Shown here: piece after piece, positions 24,107-32,785 of the stretch
Numbering within the stretch: position 1 is the stretch's first letter
How the letters are laid out: each line of letters begins with the position of its first letter
Source: Pseudomonadota bacterium
GTDB lineage: Bacteria; Myxococcota_A; UBA9042
Length of the DNA stretch: 32,981 nucleotides
Assembly: GCA_005792545.1 (NCBI GenBank)
Contig: SXRM01000202.1
Span: forward strand, 1 to 32,981
Direction: 5' to 3'
Made by a program: the position numbers and the translations under genes
Notes under the pieces: generated by a model
Databases searched by the model: none
The model's input: the letters and a program-made list of their open reading frames with translations, nothing else
What the model was told of the DNA's origin: nothing

Positions 24107-25162
24107 ATGTCCCTCGAATTTGGCAAAGCAGCCGCGTCCGCACTGGCGGCCGGCTTGGTTTTCGTCGCGCCAGCGCACGCGCAAGTCAGCGGCGCGGACC
24201 TCGGTTTCTCTGTGCGCGGCCACGTCAAGCTCTCGCAAGAAAAGCCGGTGCTTATCTTCAAGCCGGGCGTCAACGTCGCCGGCCTCAAGGCCGAGTGCAA
24301 GCGCTCGGACGGACAGGACGTCGCGATTGCAATCGGCGCCATCAAGGCCGGCCAAGAGCGGCGTTTCCCGGTTCCGCAGGGCAAGGGCGTGTTCAAGTAC
24401 CAGTGCAAGCTGTCTGGCAAGGCAGCCAACATCGCCTTCAAGGACTTTGAGCTCGAGTTCGACACCGCAGTTGGCGATGTCCCCAAAATCCAGCTGTCGG
24501 CCGACGACGTGGACGAGGCCAAGCGGCAGCTGACCGTGCGGCTGACCGAGCCGGCCGGCAAGATCGAGCTGGACGTCACCGGCGACGACGGCAAGCCGAT
24601 CGACAATGTCACGGTCAAGTTCGCAGGCGACGCGCCCGGCACGCCGCTGGTCATCAAGTGGACGCAGCCCGAAGGTGCGGTGATGAGCCGCTTCAGCCTG
24701 CGGGCCTACGACCCGGCCGGCTACTGGAATGGGCTGGAGGCGGTGACGTTTATCGACATTCCGCACGAAGACGTGGTGTTCGAGTCGGGCAAGTGGGACA
24801 TCCTGCCGAGCGAGGAGCAGAAGCTGCAGGCTCCGATGGACCGCATCCAGACCGAGCTCAAGCGCGTGGCGGGCTACCTGCAAGTCAACCTGTACATCGG
24901 CGGCTACACCGACACGGTCGGCAAGCCGGAAGACAACGACGAGTTGTCCAAGAAGCGCGCGACGTCGATTGCCAACTGGTTTGCCAAGAAGGGGCTCAAC
25001 GCCAGCATCCTGGCGCAGGGCTTTGGCGAGCGCGTGCTCAAGGTGCAGACCCCGGACAACACCGACGAAATCAAGAACCGCCGCGCGTCGTACGTGCTCG
25101 GCACGCAGCCGCCTCCCGCCAATCGCGGCTTTCCGACCCGCAACTGGCACCGCGTCAAATAG
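24107..25162 (+). CDS. OmpA-family envelope protein
   Basis: A 351-residue exported protein with a signal peptide cleaved after AHA (about residue 25). The N-terminal half (26-210) is beta-rich and unrecognised. The C-terminal ~130 residues are an OmpA-like peptidoglycan-binding domain: DVVFESGKWDILPSEEQKL, then NLYIGGYTDTVGKPEDNDELSKKRATSIANW (described in pieces: the TDTVG turn and the SKKRA helix near 262-285), GFGERVLKV and a terminal NRRASYVL. The Asp and Arg expected to hold diaminopimelate are present (TDT, NRRAS). ATG 24107 follows GGAG nine to twelve bases upstream. The stop codon TAG overlaps the GTG of the next gene by one base (TAGTG), so the two are probably coupled. Confidence 0.85.
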   Translation: MSLEFGKAAASALAAGLVFVAPAHAQVSGADLGFSVRGHVKLSQEKPVLIFKPGVNVAGLKAECKRSDGQDVAIAIGAIKAGQERRFPVPQGKGVFKYQCKLSGKAANIAFKDFELEFDTAVGDVPKIQLSADDVDEAKRQLTVRLTEPAGKIELDVTGDDGKPIDNVTVKFAGDAPGTPLVIKWTQPEGAVMSRFSLRAYDPAGYWNGLEAVTFIDIPHEDVVFESGKWDILPSEEQKLQAPMDRIQTELKRVAGYLQVNLYIGGYTDTVGKPEDNDELSKKRATSIANWFAKKGLNASILAQGFGERVLKVQTPDNTDEIKNRRASYVLGTQPPPANRGFPTRNWHRVK

Positions 25163-26142
25163 TGGCGGCGCCGCCCGTCGACAGCGCGAGTGCCTTCGAC
25201 CCCGGCGCTGCGGAGGTGCGCGGGCTTGGGCTCGGTTTGCGCGCGGCATGGCGATTGCGGCTGCGTGCCGGCGAGCTGGAGCCCTTTCGCCAGGCGACGC
25301 GTCAGCACGGCCTCGCTCTGGCGCAGAGTCACCAACCCTGGACCGCGCAGGTTGGCGGGCAACTGGCGCCGCGGCCTGAGGCCTCTGGGCAAGTTGCGTA
25401 CCTAGCGGTAGTGGCGCGCGACGTTGCGACGGCACAGCGTTGCCTGGACTGGGAAACCGAGTTGCACCAGCTGGACGGCCGCGGCGATTTCCGGTCGGCG
25501 GTCGCCCGTATGGTCGGCGTGCATCGGCAGATTGGTGCTGCGTACGGCTATCCGTCGTGCTGTGTCGAGGCGTTTTGCGATGCCTTTGTCGAAGTGGTGA
25601 CGACCGACCGTGCCGGCGACAACCCGGTAGCCGTGGCGCGGGCGGCGTGGCGGTCGCTGCGCTTTGACCCCCTGCTCGACACGCTGACTGTCGAACTCGG
25701 CGAGCGCAACGTGACGCCGCTGCGGCACCTGCCGTGCCGGTTTGACTGCCCGGCGTCGCTGGAACTGGCAGGGCGACTGCTCGCCGGGACGCAGCGCCCG
25801 GTGATGCAGCCCAAGACTGTGGTGGTGCTGGCCACCGGCGAAGTGGTGGTGATTGCCGGACCGGGTGCAGTCTGCGAGCGCGGACAATGGCGACTACCCG
25901 CGGGCTTTGTCCGCGTTCACGGCACGACAGGCCTCGCCGACGAACTACGTAGCGTGGTTGGCCGCGGCCTTGCACGGGTCTCTGTCGCGCCCGGTGTCGG
26001 GCTGACGCTGGTTGGCCGGAATGGCAAAACCAAGTTGGTTGGACCGGGCAGCGGCGTCGCGGCCAACCTGTTGCCGGCGGTCCTGTCCTTTGGTGCCAGT
26101 GAAACCGAACAGTCGCCGTCACCGCCGTCGCCAGCGCACTAG
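25162..26142 (+). CDS. Cys-motif protein related to DUF483
   Basis: A 326-residue protein beginning at GTG 25162 in a TAGTG overlap with the OmpA-family gene. Two conserved-looking motifs stand out: GYPSCCVEAF (about 129-138) and RHLPCRFDCPAS (about 189-200). A Gly-Tyr-Pro-x-Cys-Cys motif followed by a Pro-Cys-x3-Cys motif is the hallmark I recall for DUF483; the family assignment is from memory. Four clustered cysteines suggest a metal or Fe-S site, but no function is known to me. There is no signal peptide, so it is probably cytoplasmic. The C-terminal third is beta-rich with Gly repeats. Its last 24 bases overlap the 3' end of the convergent - strand gene. Confidence 0.72.
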   Translation: MAAPPVDSASAFDPGAAEVRGLGLGLRAAWRLRLRAGELEPFRQATRQHGLALAQSHQPWTAQVGGQLAPRPEASGQVAYLAVVARDVATAQRCLDWETELHQLDGRGDFRSAVARMVGVHRQIGAAYGYPSCCVEAFCDAFVEVVTTDRAGDNPVAVARAAWRSLRFDPLLDTLTVELGERNVTPLRHLPCRFDCPASLELAGRLLAGTQRPVMQPKTVVVLATGEVVVIAGPGAVCERGQWRLPAGFVRVHGTTGLADELRSVVGRGLARVSVAPGVGLTLVGRNGKTKLVGPGSGVAANLLPAVLSFGASETEQSPSPPSPAH

Positions 26143-26868
26143 GCCGACGACCATCCCTAGGGCGAAGACCCACGCAGAGACCGGCTGTCGTTCGGCGCCA
26201 CAAGCGCCGTCGCTGCCCCTTGGTGTGGGCGAGAGCAGTGCTTTGCTGTCCGCGAGCGCCGTCGTGTCGTGACCAACCGCGGCATCGATGACGTCGGGCG
26301 TATTTGCGGCGTCTACCGTCTCGGTCGCGTCGGCGCCAGCACTGGCTGGCTTTTGCGCAAGGGCAGTTACCCATGGGCCGCGCGCATTCTCGCCCGGTAG
26401 GCCCGCCTTTGAGTCCCCGTAGACCAGACGCACACGCACAATGCCGAGCTTGTCCGGTCCGAGGCCGGCCGCAGCCAGCGGGGCCATCGGCACGGCTTTG
26501 GACCACACAGGTTGCTTGCCAGCAGCGGCCGCGTCGTCAACCGGTAGGGGCTCTGAAAGCTGAAGCGCAGAAGCGGGCGGCCAAACCGCAGGTCCCATGG
26601 GCGTGGCGGCCAGTTCCCATTGCAGACGCGCGGCCTGGTCGCCCAGACCTGGCCAGGCCAAAAGCTGCAAGTCGACTTGCGCATGGCCTCCGGCCGTCGA
26701 CGGCCAACGCACGGTTGCGGCTTGTACCTGCGGTAGCGTCCACGCGCGCACTACCGCCACCTCAAATGTACCGGCCGTGATGGTCACCGCTTGCGCCAGC
26801 GCCGCCGGCAGCCCGTCTTGGCCCTTGGCCGCCACCGACTCTTGCAATCCGGTCACCTCAAACCACAC
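26119..26868 (-). pseudogene. C-terminal part of a frameshifted surface protein with MYXO-CTERM-like anchor
   Basis: The frame opens at GTG 26868 and gives 249 residues: a beta-rich domain (WFEVTGLQESV onward), a Pro/Ala/Asp-rich tether and a C-terminal anchor with GACGAERQPVSAWVFALG followed by RWRRR. Cys motif, membrane helix and Arg cluster are the layout of myxobacterial C-terminal sorting signals. It lacks its own N-terminus. The missing start appears in the overlapping frame upstream: ATG 27085, a signal/anchor helix and YAGTVTDAAGKPYPTAVEVTVAF. Skipping one base near 26893-26900 joins the two into one ~320-residue exported protein. Whether the shift is a real lesion or an assembly error cannot be told here; a separate GTG-started gene is the less likely alternative. 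Confidence 0.6.
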
Positions 26869-29146
26869 CTGGCCTGGAATCAGGCCGTCGGCAAGAGAAT
26901 GCGACCGTCACCTCGACCGCGGTCGGGTACGGCTTCCCTGCCGCGTCCGTGACGGTTCCGGCGTATACGAGCGGCGCCTGCGTCGGGGCACCGACCGCCA
27001 ACACGCGCGCAGCGGCAAAACCGACGCCCACCAGCGCGGCGGCGAGCAGGGCAATCAGGGCAGGGTGGCGCAGCGTCGGCTCCATTGGCTGCGGCGGGCA
27101 AGCGCGGCAGGGGTTGCGGCATCGGCGCGGCATCGCCCGGCGGTGCCAATGGGTTTTCGGCGCAGCCGTCACCCCCCGCCGCACCGCAATCCGCGCCCGC
27201 ACCACTGCAAAGCCCACCGCCAACAGCACCCACAGCGCGCCCAGAATCACGAATAGCTTGACTTTGAACCGCGCCAACGGGTCATTGCTGGCATCCGCGC
27301 CGGCAAAGTACTTGGTCACCGCGCCGTCTTTGTGGATGGCACAATAGCCCGACAGCGCGATGCCCCAGTCATCGGTGCTGAAGTCCTCGTCCGCGACCGG
27401 CCCCTTGCCCTTGAGTGCCTCCACCATGAAAGGTGAATCGCTGCCGTCATACGGCTCGCCCGGCAACGCGCCTTTTTCTTCGTCGCTGATGACCTTGTCG
27501 CCGTCCTGGTCGGTGTCATGGGGGTACAGGTCGACGACGATAGCGTACTGGTTGGCCTCGCGCATCGCTTTCATCACGTACAGGCTTTTGGTCTCGGGAT
27601 AACGCTGGTGGTAGCGTTGCAACACCGCGTGCACCCGTTTGAAGGCAGGGCTGTCGACATCACTTTCGCCCTGAATCTGATCCAAGTCCGCGGCATTAAC
27701 CTGCAGAGCGATGAGTTCCGCAAGCCGACCCATCGACGGCCGCATCTCGCGAATCACCGTGCGGTGCGACAGCGACCACATGCCCAGGCCCACCAGTGCC
27801 AGCACCGCCGCCAGCGCTGCCGACACACCGAGCACCTGCCACACATAAGCTCTGCGACCCTTGCCGCGCTCCAACACGTCGAGCACTTCGTCCATGCTCT
27901 GCGGCCGGTCTTCGGGCCGCTTGGCCATGCAACGCGCAATCAAGTTGGCGAGGTCGCGCGGGGTGTTGGGCGCCAGGGCTTCGACCCGCGGCACCGGCGC
28001 CGATTGGTGCAGGTCCGACAGTTCCTGGCTGCTGCCAGCCTTGTACGGCACCTTCTTGGTCAAGCACACATACAGAATGATGCCTAGTGCATAGACATCG
28101 GTGCGCTGGTCGCCGCGCTGGCCGGCCCATTGTTCCGGTGCCATGTACGTCGGCGTGCCGCGACCGGCCGAGGTCACTTCCCAGGGCACATTGGCCACCG
28201 GCTGCAATTTCTGCTCTTGCGGCTCGCTCTCGTCTACTGCCGCGGCGATGCCAAAGTCCATCACCACGACTTTGCGGGTGTCGTTGACCAGCATCACGTT
28301 GGCTGGCTTGAGGTCACGGTGTACCACGCCGGCCTTGTGGGCCGCGCGCAGGCCCTGGCACAACGGTATCGCAACTTCGCGCAACTCCTGCGGCCCCAAG
28401 GGGTCGCCTTTCTTGAGGCGGTCGACCAGGGTTTCGCCTTCCAGAAACTCCATGGTCAGGTAATGCACGCCGGCCGCTTCACCAAGGTCATAGGTGCGAG
28501 CAATGTTCTCGTGGTTGATGGTGTGTGCAATCGCCACTTCGCGCCGAAAGCGCTCCAGGTCTTCGTCGGTCACCTGGTGGCGGTCGGCAAACAGGGTCTT
28601 TAGCGCCACCTTGCGTCGCAACAGGATGTCGTCGCACAGCCACACCGCGCCCATGCCGCCTTCGCCAAGCTTTTGGACCATGCGGTACCGGCCATTGAGC
28701 GGCCGGCCAGAACTCCAGTCCAGCGCCCGGATTGCCCCAGGACGCGAACGTGGCGCACGGTCAGAAGGCGGCGGGACCGGCGGTGGCACACTTTTTTGCG
28801 CCGCTTGCGGGGCAAGCGGCTGCGAAGCACGAGGCGGGGCAGGGCGCGGCGCGGCAACCTGCGCGGGCACATGCGGCGCCGGCGGTGTGCGATGCAGGCT
28901 GGGACCGTCTTCGCGGGCGGTGTCGTCGGCCTGGATCGGGCGAGAAGGCGGCGCCGGCGCCGGCCGTTGTACCGGCCGTGGCGGTCCCGCTTCCGCATGA
29001 GGTGGCGGCCGACCCGGCACGGGCAACGCCGGTCGCTCTCCGGTCGGCGGAATTGGCGCCTGGCCGGGCGGGCGCAGCTGCCGCGCAGGTACCGGTGGCC
29101 GCGGCGGCGGCGGTTGGCCGTTGGAATCCTGGTCGCTGCCGGCCAT
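26858..29146 (-). CDS. Transmembrane Ser/Thr protein kinase with EF-hand sensor domain (C-terminus apparently fused by frameshift)
   Basis: The N-terminal 140 residues are Pro-rich and disordered. The kinase domain (about 150-430) has GEGGMGAVW, Lys183, HRDLKPAN (Asp278), DFG (Asp297) and a MAPEQW activation-loop end, so it should be active. TM1 is at about 433-458. An extracytoplasmic domain (460-627) carries an EF-hand-like loop at 546-557 (Asp546, Asp548, Asp550, Ile553, Glu557). TM2 at 628-650 ends in a basic tail. Beyond residue ~658 the frame runs into an unrelated second signal helix and Ig-like start (from ATG 27085). Removing one G from the six-G run (27172-27177 on the + strand) would create an immediate TGA after VRARIAVRRG, matching the paralogue's length. 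The start at 29146 lies 12 bp after the stop of the upstream paralogue. Confidence 0.85.
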   Translation of the reverse strand: MAGSDQDSNGQPPPPRPPVPARQLRPPGQAPIPPTGERPALPVPGRPPPHAEAGPPRPVQRPAPAPPSRPIQADDTAREDGPSLHRTPPAPHVPAQVAAPRPAPPRASQPLAPQAAQKSVPPPVPPPSDRAPRSRPGAIRALDWSSGRPLNGRYRMVQKLGEGGMGAVWLCDDILLRRKVALKTLFADRHQVTDEDLERFRREVAIAHTINHENIARTYDLGEAAGVHYLTMEFLEGETLVDRLKKGDPLGPQELREVAIPLCQGLRAAHKAGVVHRDLKPANVMLVNDTRKVVVMDFGIAAAVDESEPQEQKLQPVANVPWEVTSAGRGTPTYMAPEQWAGQRGDQRTDVYALGIILYVCLTKKVPYKAGSSQELSDLHQSAPVPRVEALAPNTPRDLANLIARCMAKRPEDRPQSMDEVLDVLERGKGRRAYVWQVLGVSAALAAVLALVGLGMWSLSHRTVIREMRPSMGRLAELIALQVNAADLDQIQGESDVDSPAFKRVHAVLQRYHQRYPETKSLYVMKAMREANQYAIVVDLYPHDTDQDGDKVISDEEKGALPGEPYDGSDSPFMVEALKGKGPVADEDFSTDDWGIALSGYCAIHKDGAVTKYFAGADASNDPLARFKVKLFVILGALWVLLAVGFAVVRARIAVRRGVTAAPKTHWHRRAMPRRCRNPCRACPPQPMEPTLRHPALIALLAAALVGVGFAAARVLAVGAPTQAPLVYAGTVTDAAGKPYPTAVEVTVAFSCRRPDSRPGVV

Positions 29147-29158
29147 CGCTGTGCGGAC

Positions 29159-31027
29159 CTACTTGCTCGCCGGTGCGGTGCTTTCCAGGGACTTCTGAAA
29201 GCGCCGGCCAGGTGCCAGCAAGACACCGAGCGTCGCCATGATGATGGCCTGGGCGGCAGTCAGCGCAATAAACAGCCCCCACATCAGCCTGCGCAGTGGA
29301 GCGCTCGATGCGTCGACGCCTGCGAAATAGCCAGCATCCTTTTTGCCCAGCGGCACCGGCGCGTAGCCCGACAGCACGACGCTGAACTGATTGCCGGCGT
29401 CTGGCGCAAAGTTGTCGTCTGCGTGCGGGTTGCCCGTCGCCAGGGCCGACGCCATTGCCGGATAGGCCCTGCCGTCGTAGGGCCGACCGGGGGGATTGCC
29501 CTCTTCACCAGGCTCGATGAAGCCATTGCCATTGTCGTCGTGGTCGGCGCTCTCGATGTCGAACACGTACACGTACTCGCCGGGCCGCGAACCCTGGCGC
29601 ATGACGTAGAACTGGGTCACTTCCGGGTTTGCTTCCTTAATGCGCGCCACGGTCGCTGCCACGTTGCGGTACGCGGGCGAGCGCATATCGTCTGCCACCC
29701 GAATTTGGTCCAGGTCCGCGTGGTTGAGCTGCATGGCGGCAATCGTCGCCAGCCGCCGCATCGACGGCCGCAGTTCTTGGATAAGTGCGCCTGCCACCAG
29801 CTGATACAGCGCAAAGCCGACCAGGAACAGCGCCGCCGCCGCGCCGAGTGTGCCCAGGGCAAGCTGGGCCGCGTACTGCTTGATGCGCTCGGGGCGCTCC
29901 AGGCGCTCCAACACTTCCTGCATCGTCTGCGGCCGGTCTTCGGGCCGCTTGGCCATGCAGTGCTTGATGAGCGCAGCCAAATCCTTGTCTGCGGTTGGCA
30001 CGAGCTTAAGCACATCCGGCACCGGCGCCGACTTGTGCAAGTTGCCAATCTCGTCGGCGGTGTCGGCGTGGTAAGGCGCTTCGCCCGTCAGCGCCACATA
30101 GAGGATGACGCCCAACGCATACACGTCGGTGCGCGCGTCGCCGGTGGTCTGGTCCCACTGTTCTGGCGCCATGTACACCGGCGTACCCAGGCCAGCCGAG
30201 GTCACATCCCAACTTTTGATGTGGCGGAGATCGGCGCGGCGGGTCGCCTGCGTGGCGCCATCGCGCTTGTCGGCAACCATCGCGGCGATGCCAAAGTCCA
30301 TCACCGCCACTTTGCGCTCGCCGCCGGTCAGCATCACGTTGGCGGGCTTCAAGTCGCGGTGAACGACACCGGCCTTGTGCGCCGACAGCAGACCGCGGCA
30401 GAGTGGAATCGCGATTTCGCGGACCTCAGCACTGGTCAGCTTGCCGGACTCTTTGATTTTGCCCATCAAGGTGGTGCCGCGCAGGTACTCCATGGTGATG
30501 AAGTGGACGCCGTTGGCCTCGCCGAGGTCGTAGGTGCGCGCGACGTTGGGGTGGCTGACCGAGTGCGCGACGGCGACTTCCTTGCGAAAGCGCTCAATGT
30601 CGGCTTCTTCGTACAGCTCGTCGTCCCACAGCGTCTTGACCGCCACTTTGCGGCGCAGCAGCAGGTCTTCGGCGAGGTACACCGTGCCCATGCCGCCTTC
30701 GCCGAGCTTGTCGATCATCACGTAGCGGCCCGACAGCGGCCGGCCACTGGACCAGGCAATCTTGCTGACCTGCGACGGCGTCTGGGCGGCGACGGTCGGG
30801 GCCGGTGCGGCAGGCTGCTGTGGTTGTAAGGCAGGAACCGGCGCACTGGGCGCCGGTCGCGCCATCTTGACCGGCATGGTCATGTCGAGGTTGACCGGCG
30901 CCTCTTGCGCAACGCCGGGCTGCGGCGGCGCAATTTCGGTGCGGCGTGGCGCGTGCCCCAGCGGACGCGTGGCGTCAATCGGCGCGTCAGCCGCGGAATC
31001 TGGTGTCGGTTCGTCGTGCGCGCCCAT
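29159..31027 (-). CDS. Transmembrane Ser/Thr protein kinase with EF-hand sensor domain
   Basis: A 622-residue PknB-like kinase and close paralogue of the next gene in the operon. A Pro/Ala-rich N-terminus (1-90) precedes the kinase domain (about 100-375) with GEGGMGTVY, Lys131, HRDLKPAN (Asp225), DFG (Asp244) and MAPEQW. TM1 is at about 388-412. The extracytoplasmic sensor domain (415-578) contains a canonical EF-hand loop at 497-508 (Asp497, Asn499, Asn501, Gly502, Ile504, Glu508) and an SGYAPVPLGKKD strand; TM2 is at about 581-605. The start is firm: AGGAGG (31034-31039) lies six bases before ATG. The layout suggests a receptor kinase that senses a periplasmic signal, possibly Ca2+-modulated, and phosphorylates cytoplasmic targets. 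Not seen: PASTA domains. Confidence 0.93.
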   Translation of the reverse strand: MGAHDEPTPDSAADAPIDATRPLGHAPRRTEIAPPQPGVAQEAPVNLDMTMPVKMARPAPSAPVPALQPQQPAAPAPTVAAQTPSQVSKIAWSSGRPLSGRYVMIDKLGEGGMGTVYLAEDLLLRRKVAVKTLWDDELYEEADIERFRKEVAVAHSVSHPNVARTYDLGEANGVHFITMEYLRGTTLMGKIKESGKLTSAEVREIAIPLCRGLLSAHKAGVVHRDLKPANVMLTGGERKVAVMDFGIAAMVADKRDGATQATRRADLRHIKSWDVTSAGLGTPVYMAPEQWDQTTGDARTDVYALGVILYVALTGEAPYHADTADEIGNLHKSAPVPDVLKLVPTADKDLAALIKHCMAKRPEDRPQTMQEVLERLERPERIKQYAAQLALGTLGAAAALFLVGFALYQLVAGALIQELRPSMRRLATIAAMQLNHADLDQIRVADDMRSPAYRNVAATVARIKEANPEVTQFYVMRQGSRPGEYVYVFDIESADHDDNGNGFIEPGEEGNPPGRPYDGRAYPAMASALATGNPHADDNFAPDAGNQFSVVLSGYAPVPLGKKDAGYFAGVDASSAPLRRLMWGLFIALTAAQAIIMATLGVLLAPGRRFQKSLESTAPASK

Positions 31028-31125
31028 CGTCGACCTCCTGGCGACGATAGCCTACGCTGGCGTAACGATTCGGTCAAGCTTGCGGGCCAAGGTCTTATTT
31101 TCGCGTTGGAATTGCCACGCCGCAC

Positions 31126-31464
31126 CTAGAGCTTCATGGCCTCGAACGTGGTCTTGCGCGCTTTGGCGCGAGGGCGCTTTGCCTCTTTCACGCCGCCAGT
31201 CGCGTCTGGCATCGCTGGGATTACCACCCGCGTCTGTGCGTCAGGGTCGTCGGGCACGCCGACCCAACGCCCTGGTGCGAGATCGATGGGCCCCGCCGTA
31301 GCGTCCACTTGGTCGAGCCCAGGCATCGCGGTTGGGACTGCGGGAGCTACGCTGCCGGCGTCCACAACCTGCGATTTGCGGCCCAGTTCATTGCCTGCAT
31401 CCGGCAGGGCCTTGACGGGTGACGCAGCAGCCGGGGCCGAAACGGCTGGCGCGCCAAATGGCAA
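31126..31464 (-). pseudogene. Frameshifted C-terminal part of the zinc-ribbon Ser/Thr kinase
   Basis: These ~112 codons lie in a different frame from the kinase gene just upstream and have no ribosome-binding site. They encode a Pro/Ala-rich, low-complexity tail, then a short domain with PGRWVGVPDDPDAQTRVVIP, and end in a Lys/Arg-rich segment. The kinase gene's membrane helix continues into this frame if one G is removed from GGG at 31508-31510, giving WLWPAVAITGVAVG followed by AALWVTLARP, a complete ~22-residue helix. It is therefore most simply the extracytoplasmic tail of that kinase, split by one extra base that is either real or an assembly error. Confidence 0.7.
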
Positions 31465-32785
31465 CGGAGCGGCCGTGGGCCTGGCAAGCGTGACCCACAG
31501 GGCCGCGCCCGACCGCGACGCCCGTTATCGCGACCGCCGGCCAGAGCCAAGCTGGGCTGCGAGCGGGTAATTCGACTGGCACCGGGTCTTCGCGCGTCGG
31601 CAGGTCAGCGGTGGCGGGCAGGCCTATCGTCAACGTTCCGCTGGCTGGCGGCTCGACCGTGGGTCGCGCGACCGGCGCGGCAGTCGATGCGCGGCGCGGC
31701 ATCGGCAGCGGTGGCGGTCGTCCCGCCAGGTCAGCCGACTTGCCGACAAGGGCCACCGGCTTGCTCGGACCCAACTGCGCGACCGCCGCTAACACATCGG
31801 CGCGCAACTGCGTGCAATTGGGGTAGCGGTCGTCTGCCGACCACGCCATCGCGCGGCGCAGCACGGCCCCGAGCGCGCCAAGGCTTGCAAGTTCGGGTGC
31901 CTCGCGCAATGGGTCCTGCTCAGGGTCTGCCTTGGCAAACACCAGTTGCATCACGTCGGCGCAGGGCGGATACGGTCGGCGGCCGCAGGCGACCTCAAAC
32001 ATCATGGTCGCCACCGCGTACTGGTCAGCGCGCGCATCCACTCGGGCTGCGCCAGCCCCTTTGAGTTGCTCCGGGGCCATGTACTGCGGCGTACCAGCTG
32101 CGGTGCCTGCATCGGTCAGCGACGCCATTTCGCCTTGCTGGCCCTCTGGGCCGCCGAACGACTTTGCGAGGCCGAAGTCGAGCACGCGCACGAAGTACTC
32201 GTAGCCGTGGGCGCGGCCAGCCATTACGTTGTCAGGCTTGATATCGCGGTGGACGATGTGGCCGTCGTGGGCCGCGGCCAGCGCCGCCAGCAACTGCCCA
32301 AACACCTCACCAAACGCCTGCCACGTCGGCGGCGACTGCTTCCACTCGGCGAACACTTGACGCAAAGAACGTGCACCGGACACCAACTCCATCACCATGT
32401 AAGGTGCCGGTTCGTCTAGTTCCGTTACGCCGAAATCGACCAGCTTGACCACGTTTGGGTGGTCGAGTGCTGCCACCGCCCGAGCCTCGCGCACAAACCG
32501 AGCGCGTGCCGTTGCGTCGACCTCTACGCCGCTGATGAGCTTGAGCGCCACTTCGCGCAACAGCGGCTGCTGCAGCGCCACCATCACCACGCCCATGCCG
32601 CCCTTGCCCAGGACCTTCACCAGCAAGTACTTGCCGTCCAACTGCAAGCCGATCCTCGGATCGACAGTGGCGGTCAGGACATCTTCGGGTACGCCGTGGT
32701 AACCGCGACGACGGCAGCCTCTTTCGGCGCACGGCTCGCCCACCATCTGTAGCGGCTGGCGGCAATTGGGGCAGCGGGCTTGCAT
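31388..32785 (-). CDS. Ser/Thr protein kinase with N-terminal zinc ribbon (3' end frameshifted)
   Basis: The start is taken at ATG 32785; a TTG 72 bp upstream is in frame but adds an implausible Cys/Pro/Arg stretch. The N-terminus has Cys5, Cys8, Cys19 and Cys24, a small zinc-ribbon-like fold common ahead of myxobacterial kinases. The kinase domain (about 52-330) has GKGGMGVVM, Lys82, HRDIKPDN (Asp181), DFG (Asp203) and MAPEQL, so catalysis is expected. A Pro/Ala linker leads to a membrane helix at about 430-443, where the frame breaks: downstream residues (RGPVGHACQAHGRS onward) look random. Restoring the frame with a one-base deletion at 31508-31510 extends the protein to the stop at 31126 (about 552 residues). 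It may be monocistronic or head an operon with the two kinases downstream. Confidence 0.85.
   Translation of the reverse strand: MQARCPNCRQPLQMVGEPCAERGCRRRGYHGVPEDVLTATVDPRIGLQLDGKYLLVKVLGKGGMGVVMVALQQPLLREVALKLISGVEVDATARARFVREARAVAALDHPNVVKLVDFGVTELDEPAPYMVMELVSGARSLRQVFAEWKQSPPTWQAFGEVFGQLLAALAAAHDGHIVHRDIKPDNVMAGRAHGYEYFVRVLDFGLAKSFGGPEGQQGEMASLTDAGTAAGTPQYMAPEQLKGAGAARVDARADQYAVATMMFEVACGRRPYPPCADVMQLVFAKADPEQDPLREAPELASLGALGAVLRRAMAWSADDRYPNCTQLRADVLAAVAQLGPSKPVALVGKSADLAGRPPPLPMPRRASTAAPVARPTVEPPASGTLTIGLPATADLPTREDPVPVELPARSPAWLWPAVAITGVAVGRGPVGHACQAHGRSVAIWRASRFGPGCCVTRQGPAGCRQ

Noticed and set aside
23903-26506. 867-codon open frame on the - strand
   Set aside because: It is antisense to the lipoprotein, OmpA-family and DUF483-like genes, is Arg/Pro-rich without domains, and is an expected by-product of high GC.
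28673-30829. 718-codon open frame on the + strand
   Set aside because: It runs antisense through both kinase genes, whose catalytic motifs are unmistakable on the other strand; the composition is Arg/His-rich noise.
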